Part shown: one piece after another, positions 7,423 through 16,273 of the stretch
Numbering within the stretch: the stretch's first letter is position 1
Layout of the letters: the number at the start of each line of letters is the position of its first letter
Assembly: GCF_003002065.1 (NCBI RefSeq)
Contig: NZ_PVZG01000017.1
Span: forward strand, 62,001 to 126,000
Source of the DNA: Pseudosporangium ferrugineum
GTDB lineage: Bacteria > Actinomycetota > Actinomycetes > Mycobacteriales > Micromonosporaceae
Direction of reading: 5' to 3'
Length of the DNA: 64,000 bases
Program-made: the position numbers and the translations under genes
The notes under the pieces: generated by a model
The model's input: the letters and a program-made list of their open reading frames with translations, nothing else
What the model was told of the DNA's origin: nothing
The model's database searches: none

Positions 7423-8811
7423 GTGCGACTGGGCCGTATCGGAGGCGCCCTCGCGGTGCTGATCCTCGCCGCGGCCCCCGCGTCGCCGGCCGCGGCCCAG
7501 GGGACGTACCCGCCCGGGATCACCGCCGGGACGCTGGCCCTCGCGACGTCCGGGCCCGCCGTGGTCGCCGCCGGGGGCGCCGAGTCCTGCACGATCACCA
7601 GCGTGGGGGACGCGTACTGCTGGGGTCCGTCCGGGCGGCCCGTGGTGCGGTTACGGAACGCGGTGCAACTCGCCGCGGGGCCGGCCCGGACCTGCGCGAT
7701 CGACGCCCGCGGGGACGCGTACTGCTGGGGTGCGGAATCCGCGCCGCGGCGGGTACCCGGCCTCACCGGCCGCACGCTCGTGGACATCGCCGCCGGTGAC
7801 CGGCACACCTGCGCCCTCGACGACGAAGGATCCGCCTGGTGCTGGGGCGACGGCTCGCGGGGACAGCTGGGCGTGCCGGGTACGGGCCGATCGGCGACGC
7901 CCGTGCGGGTCGGCGGCCTGACCGGACCCGTGGTGGACCTCGCCGCCGGCGGGGACACCACGTGCGCCGCGACCGCCGGCGGGGTCGCGTACTGCTGGGG
8001 TGCCGGCGTGCCCGGCGGCGAGCGCAAGCGGCCCACGGCGCTCCGGACCGACGGCAAGGTGCGCCAGGTGGCGGTGGGGAGCCGGGGGCAGTGCGCCCTT
8101 GCCACCGATGGGGAGGCGACCTGCTGGGACCCGAAGGCGAGCAGCACCGGGCCGCTCGCCGGGATCAGCGTCGGCGCGGGACACGTCTGCGGGCTGCGGC
8201 GGGACGGGCGGGCGTGGTGCCGGGGGGACGGGGTCGCCGCCCCGGTGGACGTCGGCGCGCCGCTCGTCGCCCTCGACGCCGGAATCGGCCGCACCTGCGC
8301 CGTCGACACGGTGGGTTACGTGTACTGCTGGGGGCTGTCCGGCGTACCGATGCGGGTCGAGGGTCTGCCGCGAGCACCGGCGAGCGCGACCGGCGTGCGG
8401 GTGCGTGCCCTCGACGGCGGCCTGCGGTTGTCCTGGACACCCCCGGCCGACCTGGGCAGCGGGCAGTTCGAGTACGTGTGGGCGACGACCGCCGGCCACG
8501 AGTCCGGGTGCGCGCTGTCCGTGCTCACCGCCACCGGCTGCGAGCTGCGGAACCTGCACAACGGCCGGGCGTACGACGTCGCCGTGGTGGTGAAGACCAG
8601 CGACGGCGTGACGGTCAGTGACTACGTCACGGGGGCGCCCGCCGCGATCGCGCCCGAGCCGGCCGAGCTCACCTCCGCCGTGCCCCGGGTGTTGCCGCCG
8701 GACGCGGGCGGCGGGCTGCCGGTGACCGGGCTGAGCCCCGCCGCGCTGATCGCCATCGGCACGATGCTGCTCGGCGGGGGACTGGTCGCGCTGCTGGTCA
8801 GGAAGCCGTAG
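7423..8811 (+). CDS. Secreted RCC1-repeat protein with FnIII domain and LPVTG sorting signal
   Basis: A 462-residue predicted surface protein. The N-terminus is a signal peptide ending near ASPAAAQG. Seven blades follow, each with a Cys-containing core such as CAIDARGDAYCWG; the paired cysteines suggest disulfides across a beta-propeller of the RCC1/BLIP-II type. A fibronectin type III-like domain (about 325-410) leads to a C-terminal LPVTG, a hydrophobic stretch and the tail VRKP, the three parts of a sortase signal. The GTG at 7423 has GGAGG 6 nt upstream, a better site than the in-frame GTG at 7396. It converges on, and overlaps by 14 bp, the gene on the other strand. Ligand unknown. Confidence 0.85.
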   Translation: MRLGRIGGALAVLILAAAPASPAAAQGTYPPGITAGTLALATSGPAVVAAGGAESCTITSVGDAYCWGPSGRPVVRLRNAVQLAAGPARTCAIDARGDAYCWGAESAPRRVPGLTGRTLVDIAAGDRHTCALDDEGSAWCWGDGSRGQLGVPGTGRSATPVRVGGLTGPVVDLAAGGDTTCAATAGGVAYCWGAGVPGGERKRPTALRTDGKVRQVAVGSRGQCALATDGEATCWDPKASSTGPLAGISVGAGHVCGLRRDGRAWCRGDGVAAPVDVGAPLVALDAGIGRTCAVDTVGYVYCWGLSGVPMRVEGLPRAPASATGVRVRALDGGLRLSWTPPADLGSGQFEYVWATTAGHESGCALSVLTATGCELRNLHNGRAYDVAVVVKTSDGVTVSDYVTGAPAAIAPEPAELTSAVPRVLPPDAGGGLPVTGLSPAALIAIGTMLLGGGLVALLVRKP

Positions 8812-11032
8812 CCGCCAGCGCCGCGTCGCGGAACAGCTCGGCGCCCTGCTTCAGCCGCTCGGTGTAGTACACCCGGTTCCAGTTCGTCCAGGTCACCGGG
8901 CCGGTCGCCTGGTCGGTGCCGGCCGCGGAGACGGTCACCGACACGCCGGGGCTCGGCCGCAGGGTCAGCCGCTTCCCGTCCGGCACGCCGACCAGGTGCT
9001 TCGACGGGTCGGCGTACCCGAGCATCGCCCACGGCACCCGGATCACCAGCTCGTCGCCGTCGCGGTACCAGAGGGACCGGCTGTCGTCGGACGGGCGGCC
9101 GTACCGTAGCGAACCGGCGTTCTGAAGCTCGGCCGGCAGCCTTTCCCCGGTCGACGGGACCGACAGGTCCCGGTTGACGATCAGCTCGAAGCGCCGCCAG
9201 CCGGCCGGCGCCGGACCGCGCACGGCGTCCCGGACGGCGAAGTCCAGCGGCAACGGATCCAGCTCCTTCCTCAGGTACGCCTGCCCGCCGCGAGCAACCA
9301 GATCGAACACGAACGCCGCATCCGCCTCGCGGTTGCCGGAGCCGGGGGCGGCGGGCCCGGTGAGCCCGGGAAGCACGTCGAAGCCGACGGTCAGGGCGCC
9401 CGGCGGGGAGGCGCCCAACCCGACCCGCAGATGCACGTACGCCTCGTCCACCCGCGCCGTCACCCGCCGCGCCGGCCGCGCGGACTCGTCGTCGACCAGG
9501 TACGCGGTCGTGGCCTCCGGCGAGCCGGCCGCGTCCATCGCGATCAGGCCGAAGTGCTGCTCGTTCGTCAACGGGTCGTGCCACAGCTGGCGCCGCTCGG
9601 CGTCCTGATGCGCGACGGTGTTCCAGGTGAACTTGAACCACTCGTCCGCCCACGCGAACAGGAAGCCGCCGGCCAGCCCCTGATCCCGGATCAGCCGCAG
9701 CAGCTCGGCGTCGATGCGCATCGCCTCGCGCTCGCTGTGGTCACCCTGGGAGCGGCCCAGCGGGCCGTGGTGCGCGGACCCGATCGACGACGGTACGCCG
9801 AACTCGGTCACCAGCGTGGGCATGTCGCGGTGGTGGCGGCGCAGGGCGGCGAGATAGCCCGCGTACGGGTCGGGCCGGCCGCGGTACCGGTACGCCTGGA
9901 GCCCCGGCTCGTGCCGCTGGAAGTCCGGGTAGTACGGGTACGCGTGGTAGCTCGCGAACGTCCCGGCCGGCCACGCCGCGGTGGGCAGCACGTGGTTGGG
10001 GTCGAGCTGGAGCAGATCCTCCTGCCCGAGGGGCTCCTCCGGGTGCCGCAGCGGGTCGGTCGTCGGCCAGTTCACGAACGCGATGGGCTGGCTCAGGCCC
10101 TGCGCCGCCTCGTACCCGGCCAGTTCGTCCATCCGCGCCGCCAGCCAGCGTTCGGTGGGGGAGGCCGCCGCGGTGCTCCGGAAGTAGCGGCCCTGGACGG
10201 CGGGGGCGGCGGTGTTGCGCTTGTCGGAGACGTCGGCCGCGTACGGGTCCAGCTCCACCCCGATGATCCAGCCGGTCAGCCACGGCGTGACGTCGGCGTC
10301 CCAGGTGCCGTCGGCCCGGCCGGCCTGCGGCGCGCGGGCGAGCCGGCCCCGGACCGCGGCGCTCGCGTCCCGCAACTCGTCGCGGAACGCGCTGGTGACA
10401 CCGCGGTCGTAGAGGTTGCGCTTCTCGACGTACGACTCGTCGGGGAAGTAGACGCCCTGCATAAGGTAGAGCGGCCGGGCCGGGTTGGCCCGGTTGTACC
10501 GGACCAGCTCGGTGTAGAAGGCCGGCGGGTGGATGGTGTAGATCCGGATCACCCGGATGCCCAGCCAGCCCATCGCCGCGAACCAGACCCGGTACTGCTC
10601 GGCGCCGATGGACAACTCGCCCGGCAGGTGCCCCGGCGTGGTGCTGCCCAGGTTGATGCCCGGCAGGAAAGTCACGTCCCCACCCGCGGTACGGAGCGCG
10701 AACGTCTGCCCCCGGGCGACCGCGACACTGGACAGGCCGCCGGCGGACCGGGGCGCCGGCGCCCACGACGGGCCGGCGGGCGGCGCACTGAGCGCGGCGA
10801 CGCCCGGTATGGCGAACGCCGCGGACCGGACCGCCGGCCGCGCGGCCGCCCCGGCCAGGAACAGGCACATGCCGAGGGTCACCAGCCCGATGGTGACGGC
10901 CTTGGCACGCCCGAACCGCGGTCGCGGCGGAGCCTCGACGAGATGACGCGGGAAGTCGCCCACCCCGGCATTCTCCGTCCCGACGGTTGCGGAATCGGCC
11001 GAATTGTCGGTGAAGGTGGACCGCAGGAACAC
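8798..11032 (-). CDS. Membrane-anchored glycosidase-like TIM-barrel protein
   Basis: A 744-residue protein with one N-terminal membrane segment (around VTIGLVTLGMCLFLAGA) and a large outer domain. The barrel core contains GVELDP and, about 180 residues later, LVTEFGVPSS; these resemble the acid/base and nucleophile strands of clan GH-A glycoside hydrolases, although the first lacks the usual Asn-Glu pair. The C-terminal third looks like a beta-rich accessory domain. The substrate is unknown and catalytic activity is not assured. The start is uncertain: I chose the GTG at 11032, because longer forms (to 11131) would overlap the divergent TPR gene. Similar proteins are often encoded near cell-surface polysaccharide genes. 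Confidence 0.6.
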   Translation of the reverse strand: MFLRSTFTDNSADSATVGTENAGVGDFPRHLVEAPPRPRFGRAKAVTIGLVTLGMCLFLAGAAARPAVRSAAFAIPGVAALSAPPAGPSWAPAPRSAGGLSSVAVARGQTFALRTAGGDVTFLPGINLGSTTPGHLPGELSIGAEQYRVWFAAMGWLGIRVIRIYTIHPPAFYTELVRYNRANPARPLYLMQGVYFPDESYVEKRNLYDRGVTSAFRDELRDASAAVRGRLARAPQAGRADGTWDADVTPWLTGWIIGVELDPYAADVSDKRNTAAPAVQGRYFRSTAAASPTERWLAARMDELAGYEAAQGLSQPIAFVNWPTTDPLRHPEEPLGQEDLLQLDPNHVLPTAAWPAGTFASYHAYPYYPDFQRHEPGLQAYRYRGRPDPYAGYLAALRRHHRDMPTLVTEFGVPSSIGSAHHGPLGRSQGDHSEREAMRIDAELLRLIRDQGLAGGFLFAWADEWFKFTWNTVAHQDAERRQLWHDPLTNEQHFGLIAMDAAGSPEATTAYLVDDESARPARRVTARVDEAYVHLRVGLGASPPGALTVGFDVLPGLTGPAAPGSGNREADAAFVFDLVARGGQAYLRKELDPLPLDFAVRDAVRGPAPAGWRRFELIVNRDLSVPSTGERLPAELQNAGSLRYGRPSDDSRSLWYRDGDELVIRVPWAMLGYADPSKHLVGVPDGKRLTLRPSPGVSVTVSAAGTDQATGPVTWTNWNRVYYTERLKQGAELFRDAALAATAS

Positions 11033-11097
11033 TCGCCGTTCGCCCGGAGTTGTGCCAGCGTTGGTCAGGTCGGCGGCACGAGCAGGGGAGCGGACGC

Positions 11098-11487
11098 GTG
11101 GATCTTCTCGAGGAGTACCGCAGGGCAACATTCACCTTCGAGTCCGGCGACCCGCTCGGCGCGGCCCGGATGCTGGAACCCATCGTCGAGGCCGAACCGC
11201 ACAACGCCGCGGTGCGCCAGCTCCTGGCCCGGGCGTACTTCAACTCGGCCCAGCTGGCGGGGGCGGAGAAACAGCTCAGAACCCTGATCGAGCGGGACCC
11301 GTCGGACCACTACGCGCACCACGTGCTCGGCCGGACCCTCGAACGGGCCGGCCGCTTCAGCGAGGCCCTCCCGCACCTGCGCCTGGCGGCGGCGATGAAA
11401 CGCCACGACGACTACGAGGACGCGCTGCGCCGGGTCGAGACCTGGGTGGGCAAGAACGGCGGCCGCACCTCGTACGCCGCTGAGTAG
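11098..11487 (+). CDS. Small TPR-repeat protein
   Basis: A 129-residue cytoplasmic protein made of tetratricopeptide-type helix pairs: ARMLEPIVEAEPHNAAVRQL, then AEKQLRTLIERDPSDHYAHH, then a third pair ending in the DYEDALRRVETWV helix. TPRs mediate protein-protein contacts, and no catalytic domain is present. The GTG at 11098 is supported by GGGGAG 7 nt upstream. The small Smr-domain gene starts 9 bp after its stop, but with its own promoter-like hexamer overlapping this gene's stop codon, so co-transcription is not certain. Confidence 0.8.
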   Translation: MDLLEEYRRATFTFESGDPLGAARMLEPIVEAEPHNAAVRQLLARAYFNSAQLAGAEKQLRTLIERDPSDHYAHHVLGRTLERAGRFSEALPHLRLAAAMKRHDDYEDALRRVETWVGKNGGRTSYAAE

Positions 11488-11490
11488 GCT
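11485..11490 (+). promoter_or_regulatory. -10 hexamer TAGGCT, leaderless start
   Basis: TAGGCT ends 6 nt before the GTG of the Smr gene and overlaps the TAG stop of the TPR gene, so transcription should start at or next to the start codon. Confidence 0.45.
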
Positions 11491-11496
11491 GCGCAC

Positions 11497-11781
11497 GTGA
11501 AGCTCAAACTGGATCTCCACGACATCTTCAACCGGGGCACCGAGATCGACAAGGCGCTCCGCGGCATCATCGACGAAGCGATCCAGAGGAAGGCCACCCT
11601 GGTCGAGATCATCCCGGGCAAGGGCAGCGGCCAGCTCAAGAAGAAGGTGCTGCGCTTCCTCGACCAGAAGGAGATCAAGCAGCTCTACCACCGCGTCGAG
11701 AAGGACGGCGACAACTGGGGCCGCCTCTTCGTCCACTTCCGCTTCGACGCCCCCACCGGCCGCCGCGGCCGAGGGCGCTGA
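11497..11781 (+). CDS. Small Smr-domain protein
   Basis: A 94-residue stand-alone Smr domain (the C-terminal nicking domain of MutS2). It opens with KLKLDLHDIF, where LDLH is the usual Smr signature, and continues with the strand-loop motif LVEIIPGKGSGQLKKKVL, whose GKGSG loop is normally G(K/T)G in Smr nucleases. The final helix region ends in VHFRFD followed by a basic tail. Smr domains bind branched nucleic acids or act as RNA/DNA endonucleases; which applies here is unknown. No Shine-Dalgarno sequence precedes the GTG, in keeping with a leaderless transcript. Confidence 0.88.
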   Translation: MKLKLDLHDIFNRGTEIDKALRGIIDEAIQRKATLVEIIPGKGSGQLKKKVLRFLDQKEIKQLYHRVEKDGDNWGRLFVHFRFDAPTGRRGRGR

Positions 11782-11792
11782 CGAACGCCCGG

Positions 11793-13232
11793 TCACCGTT
11801 GCCAGGAAGCCAGCACGTCCTCGGGCCCCCACGCGACGTCCACCGTGTCGGCCGGCAGGTCGAAGCCCGAGCGTGAGACCGCGATCAGTCCGGTGCGGGT
11901 GACCTCGAAGCCCGGGATGTGCCGGGCGCCCTCCCTGAGTTGGTGCAGGTCGCGGGTGCCGAAAGGGGTGCCGAGCCACTTCAGGGATCCGCAGAAGTAG
12001 AGCTGCGAGGCGATGGGGCCCCGATCGGCGCCGACCAGATCGATCTCCGGATTGAACTGACGGTTCCACCAGCCACCGACGGCGTGGGCTTCCGGCCAGG
12101 GCAGGGCGCCGCCGAGCGCGGCCTGCTCCAGCGAGGAACGGATCAACGGCTCGACAGCGCGGCCGCGCCAACTCGCCCAGCGGGTGGTGAACAGTCTGTA
12201 TCCGGCGTCCGGCCGGCCACGCCGGCTGAGGTTGTGGACGTCGCGCAGGATGGCGAGGTAGAGGCGCAGGTTGGTGTCGGCGATCCGGTAGAGGGCCGGC
12301 TTGCCGCCGGCCGCCGACAGCGGATGGTCCGCCGCCAGGACCTGTTTGTCGTCGGTGAGCTGCCGCAGCAGCGGTGACAGGGTGCCGGAGCTGACCGGTC
12401 CGCCGTGACCGCCGGCGGCGCTGGCGATGCTGGTGAAGGCATGAGCGTCCCCGCCGACCGATTCGACGACCCGCCGGGCGACGTCCGGGTTGGGGAACTC
12501 CGACGTCAAGGCCTGCTCCGGCACCGTGAACAGCGGGGATGCGGGGTCGGCGCATTCGTCGCGCAGATAGTCGTCGGCGGGTACGCCGGACGGCCAGCGC
12601 AGCAGGATCCCGGGCAGGCCGCCGGTGACGAGGTGCGCATCGATCGCGTCCGAGCCCGGGAGGCCGGTCGCTGATGCCGTGTCAGCGAGGTTCAGCGGAC
12701 CCAGGACCAGGTTGTCCGCTCGCCCGAAGAACGGCCGGTCGTACGCCGTGAGCCGTTGCATCATGTGCAGATCGCTGCCGAGCAGGAGCAGCAGGACCGG
12801 GCGGCTCGACAACAACCTGTCCCAGACGACTTGAAGGTGCCCGTCGAACGTGTCGTCCTGCTCGGACAGCCACGGCAACTCGTCGAGGACGACGATGCAC
12901 GGCTGGTCCGGCAGGACACCGGCGAGCACCCGCAACATGTCACCCCAGCCGCCCGGCGGCGGGGTGCCGGGGAGCAGCGCGCGGTCGGCCGGCAGATCCG
13001 ACTCGGTCAGGGCGGCGAGGAACTGGGCGGTCGACTCGGTGACGGACGCGCCCTTGACGGCTGTGAAGTACAGGTAGGGGAGCCCCGAGCGGTCACATAG
13101 CTCCTGCACGAGGCGTGACTTGCCGACCTGACGGCGGCCCCGGATGGCGACCGCCAGACCCGTTCGCGTGCGGGAGACATGCTCGACGCGCTTGGTCAGC
13201 AGCGACAGCTCGTTGCGCCGGCCGACGAACAC
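11793..13232 (-). CDS. DUF234-type AAA ATPase with C-terminal nuclease-like domain
   Basis: A 479-residue protein of the archaeal-type ATPase/DUF234 family. It opens FVGRRNELSLL and has a P-loop variant RGRRQVGKSRLVQ (about 33-45) and Walker B IVVLDELPWL (about 118-127). A winged-helix segment containing PALYRIADTNLRLYL sits near 300-320, and a C-terminal domain of the PD-(D/E)xK type near 385-410 reads EIDLVG then CGSLKW, where the usual Glu of ExK is absent. The family's function is unsettled. GTG at 13232 has GGAGG 5 nt upstream and is preferred to GTG 13238. A 34-bp composite palindrome lies 24 bp upstream, suggesting autoregulation or a nearby DNA target. Confidence 0.82.
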   Translation of the reverse strand: MFVGRRNELSLLTKRVEHVSRTRTGLAVAIRGRRQVGKSRLVQELCDRSGLPYLYFTAVKGASVTESTAQFLAALTESDLPADRALLPGTPPPGGWGDMLRVLAGVLPDQPCIVVLDELPWLSEQDDTFDGHLQVVWDRLLSSRPVLLLLLGSDLHMMQRLTAYDRPFFGRADNLVLGPLNLADTASATGLPGSDAIDAHLVTGGLPGILLRWPSGVPADDYLRDECADPASPLFTVPEQALTSEFPNPDVARRVVESVGGDAHAFTSIASAAGGHGGPVSSGTLSPLLRQLTDDKQVLAADHPLSAAGGKPALYRIADTNLRLYLAILRDVHNLSRRGRPDAGYRLFTTRWASWRGRAVEPLIRSSLEQAALGGALPWPEAHAVGGWWNRQFNPEIDLVGADRGPIASQLYFCGSLKWLGTPFGTRDLHQLREGARHIPGFEVTRTGLIAVSRSGFDLPADTVDVAWGPEDVLASWQR

Positions 13233-13256
13233 GGGCACCTCCGATTGCGCACAGTT

Positions 13257-13290
13257 AGGTAGATCCGATCTACGTAGATGGAATCTACCT
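13257..13290. promoter_or_regulatory. 34-bp composite palindrome with four GTAGAT half-sites
   Basis: Two abutting 15-bp palindromes, GTAGATCCGATCTAC (13259-13273) and GTAGATGGAATCTAC (13274-13288), are also joined by outer AG/CT pairs, so the whole 34 bp is symmetric except in the two 3-nt spacers. It fills nearly all the space between the M28 peptidase stop and the ATPase ribosome-binding site. It looks like a tandem operator for a dimeric repressor; a recombination or partition site is the alternative. Confidence 0.6.
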
Positions 13291-15675
13291 CTAGAAGGTG
13301 TAGGTCTTGGCTACGGCGAGCATGTCGGAGCTGTGGGAGCCGGCCACGCCGACGTCTGCCGGGCGGGGGTGGAAGCCCGGGAGGGTCGTGAGGCCGTCGC
13401 TCGCGTCCATGGCCCGGAGTCTGAGCGGGGCGGTTGCCGGGATGGTGAGGGTCACCTCGATGCCGGCGGTGGGGGGTGCGTGGAAGACGAAGCCGAAGCC
13501 CCAGGTGCCGCCGGCGGCGCGGTCGATCGGGAGGGGGCGGCCGCTCACCGTGGCCGCGTACACCTCGGTCTGGGCGGTCACGTGCAGGGTTACCAGGCGG
13601 GCCGGTCGTTTCGGGGTGAGGCGGAGGGTGACCGTGCGGCGGTCGCCCGTGGTGGTGTCGGTGGTCTTGGTGAGGTCCGGGGCCGGGAGGGTGGCGGGCT
13701 GGGCCGGGCCGGAGAGCAGCTTCTCGTCGCCGAAGGCCGGGAGGGTGTCGGTGACCGGGGCCGGGTCGTCGCCGACGAACCGGGCGGTCCAGGCGGAGGG
13801 TGACGGCGAGCCGCTCAGCCAGCGGGCCTGGCCGGTGTCGGCGTCCAGGGCGTACATCAGGTGGGCCGGGGCCGGGTGGGTGCCGTCGAAGCGGTCCACG
13901 AGCAGGCCGGTGGCCGCGAGGGCGAGCGCGGCCAGCGTCGCGGTCAGGGCGGGGGCGGCGCCGCGGCGGCGGGCGCGCAGGGTGTCGAGGCCGCGCTGGC
14001 CGCCGGCCTCGGGATGGATCAGGTCGAGGATCGGCAGCAGCGCCAGGGCGAGGAGGACGGCGATGAAGGCGCCGGCGCCGGCCAGGTTGAGGCCCATCGC
14101 GGGGAAGAACATGACCGTCGTGGGGAGCAGCACGACGACCGCGACCGTCGCGCCGAGGATGACCGCCAGGACCGGTGCCCAGCCCGGGGCGCGGCGGAGC
14201 AGGACGGCGGCGATGCCGGCGGCGGCGCCCGCCATGGACGGGACGGCCGTGAGGTAGGAGCCGCCGGGGGCCAGGGCCGCGAGGGCGAGGCCGAGCAGCG
14301 CCAGCCAGAACAGGCCCGCGACGGCGAGGGCGGCCGGGCCGAGGCGGCGGCGGAGCAGGGCGTACCAGGCGCTGACCACGGCGACCGTCAGGGCCAGGAC
14401 GGCGAGGCGATACCACTCCGGGCGGTACGGGTCGATCGGCATTTCCGCGTACCCGGGACGGATGATTTTGATCAGGATCCAGAGGAGCTGGGCGAGCACC
14501 GGGACGGCGAGGAGCGGCACCACGGCGAGCGCGACGGCGGCGAACTGGCGCGGGATCGTCACCAGACCGCGGCGCCGGGCGAGCCAGGCGAGGGCGAGCA
14601 CCGCCAGCAGCGCCGCGACCGCGAGCGGCCAGGTCCACGTGCCGGGATAGTGGGCGAGCCCGCCGGGCACCGGGAAATACGTCGCGTCGCCGCTCGACCT
14701 CAGGCCGGCCAGGTCGCGGTTGCCGAGGTCGCGGGTGAGGGCGAGCACGGTGTCGCCGTGGTGCTGGAGGCTGTCGCGGTCCATCGCGGCGGGCGTGTCG
14801 AGCGGCGTGTGATAAACCGCCGCGCCGTCGATGTACGCGCTGTTCAGCCCGGTGAAGCCGGCCTCGCGGAAGGCGGTGAAATCGGTGTCGTTGGGCAGCA
14901 GCCGGTAGATCTCGACGGCGAACGAGGTGCCCACCGGGTGCGGGACCGACGCCAGGGCGTCCACCAGCCCCGCGTTGTCGGCCGAGGTCTCGAACGTGAT
15001 CGCCGGGCCGCTGCTGCCGCGGGCCTCCAGGTTGAGCACGACGCCCCCGCCCCGGGCCAGCGGGTGCTGGTCGACGAAGGCCTTCGCCCCGCACAGGCAG
15101 GCCTCCTCGGCGTCGGTCAGCACGAGGACCAGGTCGTTGCGCAGGCGCGGGCCGCCGCTCAGGGCGCGCACCGCCTCGAGGATGGCGGCGACGCCCGCGG
15201 CGTCGTCGTTGCCGCCCGGGCCGGTCTGCACCGAGTCGTAGTGCGCGACCAGGAAGATCCGACCGGTGGATCCGGTGCCCGGCCGCAGCGCCACGACGTT
15301 GCGCACCTGAGCCAGGCCCACGCCGCCCGCGCTGGACGACAGCTCGCTGCCCTGGGTGCTGACGGTGTCCTGCACCTCGGTCTCGAATCCGAGGTCGCGC
15401 AGGGTGCCCAGCAGATGGTCGCGGACCGCATCGTTGGCGGCGCTGCCCGCCACGTGCGGCCCGGCCCCCAGGGTGCGGACGTGCCGGAACGCGCGCTCGG
15501 CGCTGAACTCGCCGGCCGGGGCGTCCGCGGGCCGCGCGGACGGCGGACGCACCGCCTGCAGGGCGAGCGCGCCGACCACGGCCAGGAGCAGGACCGCGGC
15601 CAGGGCGGCCCAGCCTCGCCGCGCGGGCCGGGTCAGCGCCCGGTCCACCGCCTCGACCCTCGGCACGTCCCCCAT
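13291..15675 (-). CDS. M28-family membrane aminopeptidase (Fxna/ERMP1-like)
   Basis: A 794-residue protein with an N-terminal membrane anchor, an extracytoplasmic Zn-peptidase domain (about 55-330), about eight transmembrane segments (about 345-600) and a C-terminal beta-rich domain. Metal ligands are visible: His and Asp of VAHYDSVQ, Asp of GGNDDAAG, the Glu pair of DAEEACL, Glu/Asp near NLEARG and His of AVYHTPLD. Members release N-terminal amino acids from peptides; the natural substrate here is unknown. ATG 15675 is chosen for its GGAGG at 4 nt; the frame stays open to 16095, but that stretch has no ribosome-binding site and overlaps the divergent gene. It ends directly at the 34-bp palindrome. 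Confidence 0.87.
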   Translation of the reverse strand: MGDVPRVEAVDRALTRPARRGWAALAAVLLLAVVGALALQAVRPPSARPADAPAGEFSAERAFRHVRTLGAGPHVAGSAANDAVRDHLLGTLRDLGFETEVQDTVSTQGSELSSSAGGVGLAQVRNVVALRPGTGSTGRIFLVAHYDSVQTGPGGNDDAAGVAAILEAVRALSGGPRLRNDLVLVLTDAEEACLCGAKAFVDQHPLARGGGVVLNLEARGSSGPAITFETSADNAGLVDALASVPHPVGTSFAVEIYRLLPNDTDFTAFREAGFTGLNSAYIDGAAVYHTPLDTPAAMDRDSLQHHGDTVLALTRDLGNRDLAGLRSSGDATYFPVPGGLAHYPGTWTWPLAVAALLAVLALAWLARRRGLVTIPRQFAAVALAVVPLLAVPVLAQLLWILIKIIRPGYAEMPIDPYRPEWYRLAVLALTVAVVSAWYALLRRRLGPAALAVAGLFWLALLGLALAALAPGGSYLTAVPSMAGAAAGIAAVLLRRAPGWAPVLAVILGATVAVVVLLPTTVMFFPAMGLNLAGAGAFIAVLLALALLPILDLIHPEAGGQRGLDTLRARRRGAAPALTATLAALALAATGLLVDRFDGTHPAPAHLMYALDADTGQARWLSGSPSPSAWTARFVGDDPAPVTDTLPAFGDEKLLSGPAQPATLPAPDLTKTTDTTTGDRRTVTLRLTPKRPARLVTLHVTAQTEVYAATVSGRPLPIDRAAGGTWGFGFVFHAPPTAGIEVTLTIPATAPLRLRAMDASDGLTTLPGFHPRPADVGVAGSHSSDMLAVAKTYTF

Positions 15676-15780
15676 GGACCCTCCCGGCTCGCCGGCCCGG
15701 CGACCTTGCCGGACCTCCGCAGTCAACTTATGCGGGTGAGCCCCCGCCGGGTAGCCGCGCGATCTTACGGTCCGGTGACA

Positions 15781-15786
15781 TAACTT
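15781..15786 (+). promoter_or_regulatory. -10 hexamer TAACTT, leaderless start
   Basis: TAACTT lies 6 nt before the GTG of the zinc-ribbon protein, with no Shine-Dalgarno sequence between. Confidence 0.4.
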
Positions 15787-15792
15787 TGTCCC

Positions 15793-16140
15793 GTGACAGC
15801 CCCGCTCGATCCCGCCGCCGTCGTCGCCGAGTTCCTCGAGCGGGTGGTGCCCTACGACCCGGCGCCCGAGGCCGGCCCGGTCGCCGTGATCGGGGTGCGT
15901 ACCGCCCTCGGCGAGGCGACGTTCCAGGTCGGCGACCACGTCGTCCGGGCGATCTGCCGGGCGCTGGAGGCGTACCGGGATCCCGAGGACCGGGGGCTCT
16001 GCACGGGGTGCGGCGGGCGCCGGCTCGACGAGAACCTGCACTGCCGGGACTGCGGGCAGCTGCACGGGATCCTCGGCCAGGTGATCGCCCAGCACGCCCG
16101 GCGGGTGGCCCAGGACCCCTCGTACGGCCCGCCGGCATGA
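15793..16140 (+). CDS. Hypothetical protein with C-terminal zinc ribbon
   Basis: A 115-residue protein that I cannot place in a family. The first 70 residues form a mixed alpha/beta domain; the C-terminal part contains CTGCGG and, 14 residues after its first Cys, CRDCGQ. These two CxxC knuckles should bind one zinc, as in many small nucleic-acid- or protein-binding ribbons. No signal peptide or membrane segment is present. It is divergent from the M28 peptidase and precedes the signalling operon by 133 bp. The GTG start is supported by a -10-like hexamer 6 nt upstream. Confidence 0.7.
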   Translation: MTAPLDPAAVVAEFLERVVPYDPAPEAGPVAVIGVRTALGEATFQVGDHVVRAICRALEAYRDPEDRGLCTGCGGRRLDENLHCRDCGQLHGILGQVIAQHARRVAQDPSYGPPA

Positions 16141-16273
16141 GGCCGGGCCTGAGTTGTGCCTCCGCCGCGGGTGATGGACGATCAGCGGGTCATGTCAAGA
16201 GTCGAGCCCCCGCGCACACCGGTGCCGCCGTCCCGCGTACCGCCCACGGTCCTGCACCGGGCGGGGTGACGCC

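Noticed and set aside
13257-13290. loxP-like recombination site (34 bp)
   Set aside because: The length matches but the symmetry is four GTAGAT half-sites rather than two arms and a spacer, and no recombinase gene is nearby; an operator fits better.
15676-16095. N-terminal extension of the M28 peptidase up to 16095
   Set aside because: It overlaps the divergent zinc-ribbon gene, has no ribosome-binding site and would bury the membrane anchor.
16192-16269. 25-codon frame just before the PP2C regulator gene
   Set aside because: Pro-rich, no ribosome-binding site, no recognised motif; more likely chance in GC-rich DNA.
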